A DNA stretch of 64,000 nucleotides from Serpula lacrymans var. lacrymans S7.9 (GCF_000218685.1 NW_006763296.1:173619-237618); one strand, 5' to 3'; shown: positions 35,090 through 47,143, counted from the stretch's first letter. The notes: generated from the letters alone by a model not told the origin. Numbers and translations are program-made.

Positions 35090-36163
35090 GGACGCGGGAG
35101 ATGGGTGGGGGATGTGAGGAGCGTTGACCTTGGCGATGCTATGCTCGCTATCGGTTTAAAGAGGATCAGCAAATAATGATGTAGAGGTTCTTGACCATTT
35201 TAGTCTCCCCTATCAGAACAATTAGTGATATGACAGTCGATATCTGTATTGCGGTCATAGTACTGCAGGCTATTATCGTGTTCCATCATGCAGGATCCAG
35301 TGTTCTCACGGTGGAAAAATGATTGCTGTAAAACAGTGCAGATCACCGTAGTATACATGAACAGGCGCCGAGTCGAGAACGAGGAGACGCGGAAGAACGA
35401 ATGGCTAGCCTCGGTCACAATGTGCACAGGACCCTGCCATGCCATGCCATGTCAATGCCATACGTTTAGTATGTCGTAAGATGGCAAAAAAGAGAGAGCA
35501 CCTCTGACAACAACCGTGTTTGCCAAGCAAAATTGACAAACCTGTACGGCTTGTGCACGTCGCGCGGCATGGCAAGGATATTCGCCTTTGTATCTGCGCT
35601 CTCGAAAGCCGCGATTGTTGGCAGTCGTGGTTGCTGTCAGCCTCCATGACGATTAGATATGTTTGAGGGGATTGATACCGCAAGATGCCACAAATATGCC
35701 AGTGATGGCTCCATGTGTTACAGTCTGATGAGTCGAGCGTTTGATCTCCAGGACGATATGTTGTTTCTTTGGAGGTTGATTAAGTTGAGACGCTAGGGCG
35801 ATCATTTGAGCTCGCTAATCCATATGTACAGCCATGAGCACAAGACCCCCATTCCTTGATATCTCTCGGTTGAGGCATTCCATGAGCGCAAAGTGCAAAG
35901 TAAAGGGAAGAAACTTACCGCCCTGGCATAGCCTAAGTGCTATGCTCTTGTTGCTATGCAACATGTATGCAATAACATATTATCGCATTTCCTATGTTTT
36001 TTTCGTTCTTTACGGCTCCTGGGAATATTTATTGACGTTGCTTTTGATCACGTGATTGGAACGCATCTTATAACCAACTCCAGCCACAATAACCTGTTTT
36101 TATTCTTCCATCTCGCCAGATAGTCCAGGGTGCACTATATCTTTCTACATCTATAACTTATCA
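35090..36163. other. intergenic between two divergent starts; nothing recognised
   Basis: Upstream region of the GH3 gene and of the candidate gene at 36164. It contains a small repeat of GCCAT units near 35437-35455. No gene or mobile element was recognised. Confidence 0.45.
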
Positions 36164-37235
36164 ATGATTCCATTTCTCAGTAACGCAGGAGCAGCCTTGG
36201 TCTCTTTTATCTCTTTTCTTCAACTTATGGGGCTACAATCCTATCACGACCTTCGACTGAGCTTACCATCTCTACCAGCCCCTTACAATCCCTGTACTTT
36301 TATTGATCACCGCAGACCCATTCATTTCTAGCTTTATTTCTGTCCCAGAACCACCCACACTTGCTGTCCCCATATTCATACCTTCAGAGCCTGTCACACC
36401 CGTCCCTATCGCAGATGCGCTCACCGCTGCATTTGTGTGCTCCATTCATGATGGCCCAGGTGATCAGACTATCAACAGCGAGACCGCTATTTTTCCCAGT
36501 TCATCAGAAGCGGGCGTCAACAATACCAGCGCTAACTCACTCCTTCGATTAAGCCCCTCAGCTACTCTCCGTTGTCCACGGCTCAAACCGAAAACACCGC
36601 CTTTACATCTATACCCACAGGGTACAACTGGTGGGGAATGACATTCTGTCCCATCTTATTCACAGCCAGATACTTTGCCCTCCTACTTTGGGCGTGCATT
36701 GCCATGTCCGTATTATTCCCTTACACTCATATAAATCATTGCACTGGCACTGACACCTCAACTTTGTTTTCTGACATCGGTGGTGCTTGTGATGGTTTTG
36801 ACATTGCCTTTTGATTGACAGATTCCAGCATTCATTGTCCATCACTTTAAATGTATTGGCGCGGAAGACAAGTACGAAGTTCGCCGCTTTGATGCTCGCC
36901 CTTTTGTCTGCGTTGGGCATGTTAAACTCGGGAGAGCCAGGATTCCTATTCCTTTCGGTCTTCCCAATCTGCATTTTGGGCTCCAAAAACACCCCACTCT
37001 GAAAACTCATTCTGTCTCTCAGGCACCACAGATTCCTATCATTACGATCTCGCGGCCGAAAGACTGCGATGATGAGATGGAAGCACCCGTACACGTACCA
37101 TTGGGTGGTGAGCCTGAAGGTTGTTATGTGTATTCACAAGTCGTCGATAAAGTTGAACAGTGTTTAAATATTGAAGAAAAAATGATAGGCACTGAGCTTG
37201 ACATCAATCAGCAACAACAGGAGGAAAGACTCTAG
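36164..37235 (+). CDS. hypothetical protein, four-exon candidate
   Basis: Exons 36164-36199, 36279-36621, 36666-36709 and 36822-37235 join in frame to 278 residues ending in TAG. The start is hydrophobic (a short exon, then LTIPVLLLITADPF), resembling a signal peptide or membrane anchor. A Pro/Thr-rich segment and a second hydrophobic segment (FALLLWACIAMS) follow. The C-terminal part looks folded and acidic (IGAEDKYEVRRFDARPF, PLGGEPEGCYVYSQVVDKVE). The donor of the third intron (GTATTA) is weak, so exact borders there are doubtful. I do not recognise a domain. The gene is convergent with another unknown ORF. Confidence 0.42.
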
Positions 37236-37278
37236 ACCCATCCACAAGGAACCCAGCGAAACGAAGAGTCAGCGTTGA

Positions 37279-37731
37279 TCAAGAGGTGTCGAACTTTTCA
37301 GTGCGGTGAATATTTAACAAAAGAAATTCTAGGAGTACGGCGCTGAATAAGTTGCCATATGTCGAATCTTCTTGTTCAATGTTATTGTCAAATATCTTGA
37401 TCGCGTCAGCGTTGACGTGCGAGTCTATGGATGGTAGGGTGATTTGTCGGAGTGCGAGCCCACATATGAGGAACCAGAAAGAGGCAGCTGGTCCAGGTTC
37501 AGTAGCGGAGATAATACCCAAGACGATTCCGTCATCAGTAACTGTGCCACCAAGCAGCAAGTTTAGTTCCAATGGGTACTGGGATCCTGAGGGCCAAGGA
37601 AAGAGAAAGAGAAGCTGGGGCGATGAGGTGATATTGTTCATGAAAGAGCCTCGCGAAAACAAGAAAGCTGCGTCCGAACAGGATCCAAGTAAGATGGTGA
37701 AATGTCCAAGGATTTGATCGGGATAAGCCAT
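37279..37731 (-). CDS. hypothetical ORF, minus strand
   Basis: A single ORF of 150 residues with protein-like composition: LLLGGTVTDDGIVLGIISATEPG, then IDSHVNADAIKIFDNNIEQE. Just upstream on the same strand an ATG at 37926 opens a 33-codon stretch (LAQFHAAFVVARKFKD) followed by a good GTAAGT donor. No acceptor joins it to the main ORF in frame. Either the gene is broken, or the ORF at 37731 stands alone. No family recognised. Confidence 0.33.
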   Translation of the reverse strand: MAYPDQILGHFTILLGSCSDAAFLFSRGSFMNNITSSPQLLFLFPWPSGSQYPLELNLLLGGTVTDDGIVLGIISATEPGPAASFWFLICGLALRQITLPSIDSHVNADAIKIFDNNIEQEDSTYGNLFSAVLLEFLLLNIHRTEKFDTS

Positions 37732-38436
37732 TTACTCATTTACTACAGTGTTTGCATTTTTCTTAATTTGATTGTAACCTAAGTAATGACTGTGAGCGGA
37801 CATATACTTTTGTTCTGTATTTCTACTTACTGTATCCTTAAACTTACGAGCGACGACAAATGCTGCGTGGAATTGTGCCAGTGTAAGATCGGTCAACAAG
37901 CCTTGTTGTCCTATTGTAGGATCCAATGGTGTTTGTCTTCATGTTCAACGCAGTCTAGGTGATAGAGCGCACAACTATGCCGCAACTGTCATGGCCAGTT
38001 ATAAGGAAATAAATCTGAAATCATTACACTGAGAAGGTAGAGCAATCATGGATGAGTTTCCATTTCCGGAGGTATTTCCAACTCCGCCTTACTCTGTCAA
38101 CCCTATTCTCGCCGTCGACCACAGGCTATCCGACCGACGTCAAGACTTATAACAAGGCCCTCTTCGCCTCTTCAAGCAAACGTGAGTGTCTAAACACGTC
38201 TGATGTCTTGAAACCAGGCCTTCATTTCAATCTGGGAGTTTTTGGAGCACCGGACGAGGCTGGATTTTCACTGCAACTCATGGATGTTTTGACTGACATG
38301 TCCTCTGCCTCACAGCCGGAACAAGTGCGAACAGCAGCATCGCAGTATGTCCTGAAAATTGATTCTATTGTCGTGGAAGGACTGACCGTTGTGACGATCA
38401 TGCAGCTTCCGCACCAAAAACATCTAATCGCCCAGC
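37732..38436. other. upstream region of eS10 gene
   Basis: No gene is accepted. A 180-codon plus-strand ORF (38052-38594) runs through this area into eS10 exon 1 in another frame. It has no family resemblance and is treated as chance. Confidence 0.4.
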
Positions 38437-39012
38437 ATGATCATCTCCAAGCAGAACAGGCGCGTCATCTACGAGAACCTTTTCAAGGGTGCGTTCTCCT
38501 TTTAGTCCGGGTGTTCATATGGTTAATAAATATTGGTCTTGGAAATAGAGGGTGTCCTAGTTGCCAAAAAAGACTTCAACGCGCCGAAGCATGAAGAACT
38601 CGATGTCCCTAACCTCCAGGTTATCAAGGCCATGCAGAGCCTGACCTCGAAGGGTCTCGTTAAAACTCAATTCTCGTGGCAATGGTATTACTACGTCTTG
38701 ACCCCGGAAGGTGTCGAGTACCTCCGTGAATGGTACGTACACGCCCGAGTATACAGTATTCTGTAAAGAAGGTTTCTGATAGCCAAATACTTGTCTGTAT
38801 CGTACAGGTTACACCTCCCCGCTGAGATCGTCCCTACCACACACAAGAAAGCTGTACGCCCCCCACGCCCTGCTGCTGCTCCTGGACGAGGTGGAGAGGG
38901 TACTTACCGTGCTCCTCGTGGTGACCGGGACGACTACCGCAAGAAGGAGGGTGCTCCCGCAGACTTCAGGCCACAGTATGCTGGTGTTGGCAGAGGTGCT
39001 CCAAGGGAGTAA
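38437..39012 (+). CDS. RPS10: 40S ribosomal protein eS10
   Basis: Three exons (38437-38488, 38549-38732, 38808-39012) give 146 residues. The N-terminus (a start-proximal [18 protein letters not shown]) is the winged-helix S10_plectin domain. It continues with [10 protein letters not shown], a conserved [20 protein letters not shown] segment and the basic, Gly/Arg-rich tail typical of eS10. It is part of the small ribosomal subunit head. The first intron lies 52 coding bases after the ATG, a common position in fungal ribosomal-protein genes. Length fits the family. Confidence 0.96.
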
Positions 39013-39724
39013 GCTGGAGGCAAGACCCATAGATAAGGCATGGGGGTGATCTTTTATGCCCGATTTGTGGTTGTGGATTGATGTTCCCCTGGTCATAAAA
39101 TCTTGTAGTATGAGCATGTCCATGCCCCTGACTTATGCTATGCTTTCTTTTCGCGCTCACTTTATGACACGACTATCCGCATTATAATGATCACTCGAGG
39201 ACTCGTTCACTTCTCTGTGGGATTTGGCTTACTCGACCGGTATACAGATTCACCTCCATTTGGTAATCGCTGTACTTTTGCATCATCATGGTCTATGTTA
39301 TGCGTGAAACAATGGAACATAGAATTTGAGCCTTGGTATGACGAACTGGATTACTTTGGAAGGCTAGGCCCAAGGCATGGATTCGAGCTCTGGAGTTGAT
39401 GCAACGTTGATGTTGTAGTGATAAGATGTGGACGAGGAATGGGTGATTGGTCACCAACTGCTGCACCCCTGTCCTATAGCTAGCTGGTACAAATTAGTCT
39501 GTCTAAAAGACTTAGATCAGCCGTGTTTTAGTTCATTTGATGGAGTAATCATCATTTTCTTTCTGGGCGAAAGAAGTAAAAATGACTGCTGGTAAGGGGC
39601 ATTGCCAGTGTGAGAGCCAACAGTTCTGACAATAACAATGTACGGGATATAAGCCAACGAGTGCGAGTAAAAGTAGCAATATTTATGGAAGATCGAACCA
39701 CAGCTCCATCTAAAATGGGAAGGA
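39013..39724. other. intergenic between convergent genes
   Basis: 3' flanks of eS10 and of the oxidoreductase meet here. No ORF, RNA gene or repeat was recognised. Confidence 0.5.
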
Positions 39725-41074
39725 TCAAGAACTACCAGCTGCCAGAGGAGTCTCCCCAGGATCGACCACCAGCTTCACACCGCTGACTTGATTCTCCTCC
39801 AACCTCTTCAATCCTCCTACTATTCCCGATAATCCATCAGGTAACTTCTCAACGCGGTTAGGCTAGAATTTTTAGTTGGGTGTGTCAATTCAGCGTAGAT
39901 AGGAGGGGGATAGCTTGCCTGAATAACACCGCTTTCCAAAAACGCGCCTAGTTTCGCATACATAGCTTTCCCAAGGTCTTTGTACCAATGCACGGTACCG
40001 TAGTAGTCGATGGCACGCCTGTTACCGGACAGATCGAGCGAATCTTTGGGAACTTCCCATGCGCTGACGATCTGTCCCCCTGGACTCAACAGGTCCACTT
40101 CGGCCTGAGTAATCGGCGTATGAACGGCATCATAAGCTAACTTCAGTTCTTTCCCGCCCAACGACTCCTTAACACCAAGTGCCACATCGTCAAAGCGGTC
40201 AAGAACGTGGGTTGCTCCTAGACTCTCCAGAAACTCTTTATGGCGAAGTGAGGAAGTAGTGATTATTGGCGAATACCCCATGTACTTAGCAATCTGAATG
40301 ACTGAAATTTGTGGATCAATGTTGAGATGATAAGGTAAAGCGATAAAATGGAAAATTCTACCAAATTGCCCTATAGAGGATGACCCTCCCAAGATTACAA
40401 TGGCCTGACCATGGTAGTATCCTTCGGCGTCGTCGTCCCAGAAAGGCTTGAGTCCAGCACCACTACGTTCAGTGGGTTTATAAGGTATGGCTAATCCCAG
40501 CGCTGCACTTGCTAGTGCAAGAGGTATAGATGCAGCTTCTAGTGAAGATATCGTAGGTGGTAGCTAAACATGAAATTTTTGTCGATGATGGCTGCAAGAG
40601 AGGGAGGATGTTCCTTACCTTCGCAAGTAGATCCGCGTATACCAGAACATATTCCTGGTGTGTGCTTCTATCCGCCTCAAAATAACCTACACATATTCAG
40701 AAGAATAATGAGATACATAGACAAACGATGGCTTACCTTGGAAGAGACTTCGTGAGCCGCCAGAAGACTTCAAGTCAGCTTTGGGTCGTGTAAACTTGGT
40801 GAACAACCTACACTCTATCCCCTTTGGAAACGCCCTTTACATCTTTCCCGATGGCTATCACCGTTCCAGCACCGTCTGTGCCCGACATGAATGGATATTC
40901 CTTTATCAACATGACCCCTTTTGTTATCTTCCACTCAGCCGGGTTGAGTCCAATACCTTCGATCTTGACAAGTACATCCCCCACTCCCGGCGTAGGAACA
41001 GGACGAGTGAGGAAAGTATAAGGAGCTTCAGCGCAAGGGATGACAAGAGCTTTCTGAGTGACTTGTTGAGACAT
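39725..41074 (-). CDS. zinc-type alcohol dehydrogenase-like (MDR) enoyl-reductase-like oxidoreductase
   Basis: Six minus-strand exons (41074-40812, 40747-40737, 40686-40619, 40563-40362, 40301-39919, 39862-39725) give 354 residues. The GroES-like N-terminal half contains GIGLNPAEWKI and GTDGAGTVIAIGKDV. The Rossmann half contains the nucleotide loop ILGGSSSIGQFVIQIAK. The end has VSGVKLVVDPGETP, as in fungal trans-enoyl-reductase/quinone-oxidoreductase relatives. It is probably a cytosolic NADPH-dependent reductase; its substrate is unknown. Two structural oddities decide the model: exon 2 is only 11 nt and restores GDRVLFQGYF, and the fifth intron uses a GC donor (CAG then GCAAGC). No catalytic zinc ligands are evident. 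Confidence 0.9.
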
Positions 41075-41599
41075 TGCTGATCTTTGCTGCTAACTGATTA
41101 ACGTGTTGTATATGAACGTCGCATTAGGAGGGTTTTTATACTTTGCACTTCACTTGGATTACATTCTCTATTTCCGTCCGAGTCGGGGTTGAACCGGGTA
41201 TTACACACACTGTGGTAACAGCTGAATAACAATGACCTAGAAAAGGGACAAAATATTGCACAGACAAGGATTGTGGGGATGGTTTTCATCACAGAAGAAG
41301 TGTGATAAGGTCATGACGAAGACTCCGGTCCCTAGAAAAACTTCTTTGACTTTTGGCACATACGGTATCTTTTCATGAATGAAATTTGCTGTGAAACATG
41401 ACATAAATATGCAAGGTACACATAAGAATCACCTATCTAGAGGTGAGAAGAGAATGCTCGAGTTAGGTCGTCAGGTTGTAAAGGTTCATAATCATATCCT
41501 GCGTAAAATGAAATAACACAACAATGCTGTAACTGACACATATTTCAGATTTCATTAATAATATATCTGCAGACTAGAAATGACACTCACCAAAGCTTT
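41075..41599. other. intergenic: promoter of oxidoreductase, 3' flank of YPI1-like gene
   Basis: No gene recognised. The stretch is AT-rich (for example near 41490-41570) and holds only short ORFs. Confidence 0.45.
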
Positions 41600-42142
41600 T
41601 TACTTCCTTCCATTTCGATTTTGGGGCGCTTTCTCGTATGCATTACAATCGTCATTCGACTCCATAAGCCCGTGCACTACTCCACCGTGCGGAGGGTTCC
41701 TGCTCGCCGATCCTCCGCCTTGACGATCAGTTGGACGTGCATGATTGTGTGGATGAGGTCCGTGGTTGCATGATGAATCCGAGTCATCGTCCGAATCAGA
41801 TGACTCGTCCGATGACGACTCATCGAAACGTTTTGGTTTATGGTATATACAGCATACTACAGGGCTAGATGAATACGACGAGGCACAGAGGAATCAGCTG
41901 CACGTACTCTTGGATTTCTTCTTTCCACATCCTTCGTTATCTACCACATCTTCACCCCAGTTTACTCGTTGACTGGATCGACGTGGAACACCCCGCAGAC
42001 GTAAAACCCCTACATGGCCTGAAGGTGATTCTCCCGAAGGCCCATGGTCCTCTTCTCTAGGCTGCGAATCCCTTATGGTTATGGTCCGAGAAGCATCTGA
42101 AGGCGTAGACGTGTATGGTCTATTCCGTATAGCTGTGGTCAT
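41600..42142 (-). CDS. type-1 protein phosphatase inhibitor, YPI1/inhibitor-3 family
   Basis: Two minus-strand exons (42142-41908, 41856-41600) give 163 residues. The hallmark PP1-docking region is RVNWGEDVVDNE near residues 59-70. It is followed, across the intron, by a basic run and CCIYHKPKRFDE, the Cys-Cys-Ile-Tyr signature of the family. Then come an acidic Ser/Asp stretch and a His/Pro segment. Members bind the PP1 catalytic subunit in the nucleus and modulate glycogen metabolism, ion balance and mitosis in yeast. The start at 42142 was chosen because residues before it are not family-like. The first exon alone would miss the Cys motif, so the intron is well supported. Confidence 0.9.
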
Positions 42143-42661
42143 GATGGGATAGAGATAAGAGGTGTAGAGCACAGGGTCGTAACAACAAAACGGATATTAT
42201 AATTTCTCGCAAGACGCCGGCTTGTGGATAAGAAATCTCCTCGCCGCTTCAGAGGCATCTTACATTCCCCTTATTACGTAAACTTCGAGTCTCTTTTGAA
42301 ATGTCGACATCCTGGGAGATCACAAGCAGTGAGGATTCAGAATATTCGTAGCATGTTCATTAACTGAGTATTAAGACAACATATGTTTGTACAGCGCTAT
42401 ACACGAAGGAGCTTGGCAGAGCTAAAGAGAAAAAAAAACCATGAAATGCGTCGATGAAAAGATGAGTGATAACAATGTGAGTGATCCCAGAAAACGAATG
42501 CGAAAACAAAAAAACGAAAACGAAATATGCAAAGTGTTTCAACGATCCACGTTGAGAAAGAAAGTGTCCATGTGCTGGTCTAAATGCGAGCTCAACCATA
42601 GACGACTCTGCTAGAAAAATAAACATAAGGGATCGATCAAAAGGAAAGAAAAAAATATAGC
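42143..42661. other. intergenic; nothing recognised
   Basis: Upstream region of the YPI1-like gene and 3' flank of the MYND gene. A-rich segments occur near 42430-42530. No RNA gene or repeat. Confidence 0.45.
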
Positions 42662-43568
42662 TCACCCTCTCGAGGTCGTTGATATGGGCTTGAAATCTGT
42701 CCTGCCGGACTCGACAAAGTGGCGGAGGACGTCTGCCCAGTCCTCTCGCGAGTCCCAAGTAATTTTGCTTGGTGGGTCAACCTCTACGGGCATGACCTGA
42801 CTGATACTGCCACACTGAATGAGTATGACAGCAGTGCCAATACCGCCACTCCGACGACAACGTTCTTCGCGCCGCTCGATATCAGCTGCGACAAGAGAAT
42901 CGTGGCCAGTGACATATGATCGAGGCACAACATGTGTATTTGCTATCGAGAAACTAATATTCAAATACATCATTAGTGACGATCCTCAATTTGAGCAGGG
43001 AGTAGTCATTACCGATGTAATGAGTCAGCGTGACTGTTATAGCTCAGCTCAATTAGGAGAGCGTTTGAACGGATGTTGGCAGGTAGACGCTTCAGTTGGA
43101 GCGCCTGGAAGCCGGCCCACCCGAGTAATGACGAGTGTGTGGATGTGAATTTGCGAAGGTATTTCGCCAAATTTTCGTCAGCGTAAGCGCTGCTCATATA
43201 CTGTTGTTTGACAGCTGATAGTTGAGCAGCGGTATGTTGGCATATAGCCTTATGCGAAGACCAGTTAGATTTTTGGCATTCTGGGGACTGATATTGCTGT
43301 CAGCTTCAAGCTCAGAGACGATGACTCAATAAAAGTAAACTCACGCAGTATTGTGCTGTCATCTAAGCATAGAACGGCTCATGTCAGATTATGGTAACAA
43401 GACTGAAATGGATAGACATACGCAGCCGCCACATAGTCGGAATTTTTGAACTGCAGGATTCTCGATGGCACCACATTGATCACAAATGCGGTAACCGCGT
43501 TGTTTCTGATGTGAATGAGCAGAAGGAGTATAATAGTTTGCAGCAGCAGGCTGAGAGTAGTGGGCCAT
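42662..43568 (-). CDS. MYND-type zinc finger protein
   Basis: Four minus-strand exons (43568-43422, 43362-43345, 43287-43013, 42953-42662) give 243 residues. The MYND finger has all eight ligands: Cys29, Cys32, Cys46, Cys49, Cys55, Cys59, His67 and Cys71. It depends on an 18-nt exon that supplies the fifth ligand region (TAQYC). The rest has no recognised catalytic domain, including no SET core. MYND fingers bind proline-rich peptides in partner proteins, so an adaptor or regulatory role is likely, but this is inference. The first ATG in the open frame is at 43568. Confidence 0.85.
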
Positions 43569-45368
43569 TGCTTTGTAGAGTGTATTGTGCTTTGAATAAC
43601 CGGAGGCGATTGCTGGCAATGTTGGGCCATTGTTCCAGATATTTTATAGTTGAGAGAGCAGATAGGAATGTCCATCTTTGGCGAGCGTTCGAGATGGGAT
43701 CGAGGTGGAGAACAAAAAGTGCCTTGGCGCGCTTTTTGTTTCTGAAATTACTGGGGGCGAGATGCGGAATAGTTTTTTGTCTCTGTAGTGATGGAATGGA
43801 TGCGGAAAGGCGTAAGTTGCGCTTCCAGAAAGGCAAAAACAATAAAGCAAAGTGAAACCAAGATGTCAGCGCACGAGTCTGCACGAAACAAAAAGACGAA
43901 TATGGAAGAGAATATTTGGCTTTCTTTGGCCGGGCTCATTTCGGAAGAACCCGCCCGACTCTAATTGTTAACTAATTGTTCTGCTGTAACGGCATGTCTC
44001 TTTTGTGCAATGTGCCAACATCTCAAAGCATGCGCGTCTCTTCTCACCATTAACAGCGGAACAGCGATAGGCAGTGCGATTATCATTCCAACTACTTCCT
44101 GGGACTCAATCTAGACTTTCTATGTGCCCGATAAAGCAGCTTGAAAGACCCTTTCTTCTCAGTCTCGGGACGTACGACACGGGTGTTAGATGTACGCGTC
44201 CTTTTCACTGGCTTTTCAATAAGCCTCAACAACAACCGCTGGCTGTCACACGCTCGATGAGATGGCGATAGAACTCTCTATCATCAACTTTACCATGGTG
44301 CGACGAACTTTATATCTCTTAATCCATCCCCTACACATAAGTTGTATCTGCCCTGGCCCAGCAACAATACTATGTAGCTGCTTATCGCCAGGGTCTTACG
44401 TTCTGCCAGCGCGAGTCTTTTATTATCGTATCTTCTAGTGGACTTCAATAAGGTTTGCGATAGTCAATCCACTATCTACTTCCACATCCCCATCCCCGAC
44501 AGAGAGTATAACATGCTCACTCGATCAATCTACAGGAAATCCACCGAGATGATGATCGACTAGGTTTAATAACTCCCTGTTTCAAGATTGAGTTCGTTGT
44601 CTAAAGGATACCAAGTCGACGACAACAAAGTCCGATCAGTCTTGAGCCTTGTCTTGTCGGTAAGTGATTGCTTTTTTCAGTACATTTCTTCTTCTTGATC
44701 GAGGCTCTGTGATAACAATTACGAGTTTTCGCAGGATCTTCTGACTACCTACTTAGTAGGTTTATGCTTGTCGATCTTGACAAGTACGGAACCTTGAGTT
44801 CATGTCAATCCAATACGTTGCCCCTTTCCCAGACGAAGTCCATTATGCAACATGGATGGTTCTATTTGATCCTCGTCGGTCCTGTGGCACCTATCAATGT
44901 TTCTAAATTAAAAGTGAGCAAGTAACAACTCCTACCACACATCAGTTGCTCGAGTGTATGTTGTCCGTCCTCCATCCTTTGCGTCGCGTTTTTAGTATTG
45001 AAGACAGTTATCATTATAGAGTCCAGGTTGTCAGACTCATTTTCGAGAGGTGTGCTAGAGGAAACTACTATCAAGTAGCTTGCATGGCTAGTGGTAGTTA
45101 GAGCTTTTGACTGGGATACGTTGAGTGGTTGAGCTTGGTTGGCTGAGTCGTACAGACTCGGCTTACGGCAAGATTCATTTCCGACGCAACGACATACCCG
45201 ATATAGTAATTCGCTGAGTCGATCTGATTACGAGTGCGATCGGACCGATTTCCTGCAGTGGCTCAAAAAATCAGTTTCTTAATCATCGTTATCCCAAACG
45301 ATGTGCTGCCTTGCTAGCTTCTCTTTATAAGCCCTTCTGCTACTCCTAATCCTCTCACACCAACCACC
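43569..45368. other. 1.8 kb without a supported gene
   Basis: Upstream regions of two divergent genes (MYND protein and indoleamine dioxygenase). Short ORFs on both strands overlap each other and lack consistent splice sites. The final 60 bases are pyrimidine-rich with a CACACCAACCACC context at the dioxygenase ATG. Confidence 0.45.
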
Positions 45369-46829
45369 ATGGACGAGTTCGTACAACTGGAGACTCTGTC
45401 ACCCCAGCACTTCCTATCCCTTCCCCGTCCCGACATTATAATTGGGACTGCAGACGGTGTACCAGACACATCTACTCTAGCTGCACACGATTTCGATGTC
45501 GACACTCGCACTGGTTTCATGCCTCCAGATCCCCCTCCAAGTCGCCTCCCACTTGAATGGGAACCATGGGAAGCTGTTCTAGAGGACGCTTTGAAGACCA
45601 AACTACAGCTGGGTGGTAAACCAGGTATTACACCTGAGGAGGCTGCTCTATCCTCCTCGTGGCGAGCTCGGGTCCGCGAGGTAAGTAATATTTTGCTCCA
45701 GTGCCATGGTGCCTTTTTGGTTGACGCTGGCCGCCGTTAGACCCCAATTTTATCAACTTTGGATCTCACCAACTCTGAGCTATTACTCCGTAGAGCACAT
45801 CATGTGCTTGTTTTTATCATGCACATGTACATTCACACGCAATCTCTGGATACCGAAATACGCATTCCCCCATCTATCTCCATACCCCTACTCCAAGTAT
45901 CCTCCCAGCTACAGCTCCCTGCTGTAGGCACCTACTCTGACACGGTGCTCTATAACTGGGATCTCAAGTCTCCTTCATCGGATCCTATTCCAGCAATACA
46001 TAATCTCCGGAGCCAAGATCTCTTTACTGGAACTAATGACGAGCAAGAGTTCTACCTTGCTTCTTCTCGCATAGAAATCCGTGGCGTAGAAGCCCTCGAA
46101 CTCATGCGTGCCACTATGGACGAAATGTTCGTCGGTGATGACATTGCCGTTCGTCGCATCACGTCATTCCTTCACAAAATGACCAAAGTAGTCGACGAAC
46201 TCAAGGACATCCTACTCGCCGTACGCGATGGTTGCGATCCAGAGTTTTTCTACCACAGCGTCAGACCCTGGTTCTGTGGTGCTGACTCGGACCCCGCTAA
46301 GAGGAAATGGGTGTTTGAAGGGCTAGAAGAATATCCTGAGCTCCAAGAGCCGACCGAACTATCCGGCCCGAGCGCAGGACAAAGTACGCTGATTCATTCC
46401 CTGGACATATTCCTGGGATTAGATAATTGCAGCACCCAAAATGACCCGGATGACCGGTGGTCACTTCTTCGGCGTATGCAGAACTATATGCCAAGGCACC
46501 ACCGGAACTTCCTGCGCCACTTATCGTCTAACCCTCGTCCACTTCGTTCTCTTGTTGCTGAAGGGGACCCTAAGCTACTTGAGGCATACAATGCTACCGT
46601 AAACGCTGTCAAGGAGTTTAGAGACGCACACATTCGGATTGTTGCCATATATATTATAGGGCCTTCTAGGAAAGCAAAGGCAAGAGAAGCGGAGAGTTCA
46701 GGATCAGAAAGTATAGTAGACGAAAATGGGCGGCCTTTGAAAGGAACAGGTGGAACGAATCTATCTCAATTTCTAAAGGGCGTGCGGGACAAGACGGCAG
46801 AAGCTATGATACTACCTAGACTAGCATAG
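45369..46829 (+). CDS. indoleamine 2,3-dioxygenase
   Basis: Two exons (45369-45680, 45741-46829) give 466 residues, near the usual fungal size. Family motifs include SAGQSTLIHSLDIFLG, YMPRHHRNFLRHL and the C-terminal GTGGTNLSQFLKGVRDKT. The proximal heme histidine is most likely the one in DAHIRIVAIYI, matching human His346 in SYHLQIV (family knowledge). The enzyme opens the indole ring of tryptophan with heme iron and O2, the first step of the kynurenine route to NAD. It is probably cytosolic; no targeting signal is seen. Homologues of BNA2 in yeast. No other kynurenine gene is near. Confidence 0.94.
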
Positions 46830-47033
46830 CGAAGATTTTTAGACTGGATTTAGAAATTTATGCACACCACCCCCTCTATCACTACAGGATTTACTTTATC
46901 GGTTATTTACATATTTCTTTTGGTATCACGAGTGTCGGAAATGCACATAGGTTACTTCAAATTCCAAGGATTAGTTCGAAAAATAAAGTCTTCCATGTCA
47001 GCAAAGCCCCATTGCAAGGAGGACAAAAAATGA

Positions 47034-47143
47034 TGACAAGAAGGGGATTCGAACCCCTGCCCTCATACGAGGATGAGAAACCCGCTATTGCAGGTAAGCT
47101 TAACGCTTGAGTCACACGCCATAGACCGCTCGGCCATCTTGCC
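47034..47143 (-). tRNA. tRNA-Leu (anticodon CAA) with intron
   Basis: On the minus strand the acceptor ends pair (GGCAAGA with TCTTGTC, one G-T), with discriminator A. A D-arm (GCC...GGC), a T-arm (AGGGG TTCGAAT CCCCT) and a 4-bp long variable arm (CCTC...GAGG) mark a class II tRNA. The anticodon loop reads CTCAAG, anticodon CAA (47107-47109), decoding TTG. About 26 bases (47080-47105) after the base 3' of the anticodon are extra and are read as the intron; tRNA-Leu(CAA) genes of fungi regularly have one. Mature length is about 84. One mismatch (T-T) sits in the anticodon stem. Confidence 0.88.

Noticed and set aside
35437..35455. GCCAT short repeat, considered as microsatellite or regulatory array
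   Set aside because: Only about three imperfect units; too short to interpret.
38052..38594. 180-codon plus-strand ORF upstream of and overlapping eS10 exon 1
   Set aside because: It overlaps the first exon of a certain gene in a different frame, has no family-like stretch, and its start lies in the expected promoter/5' UTR.
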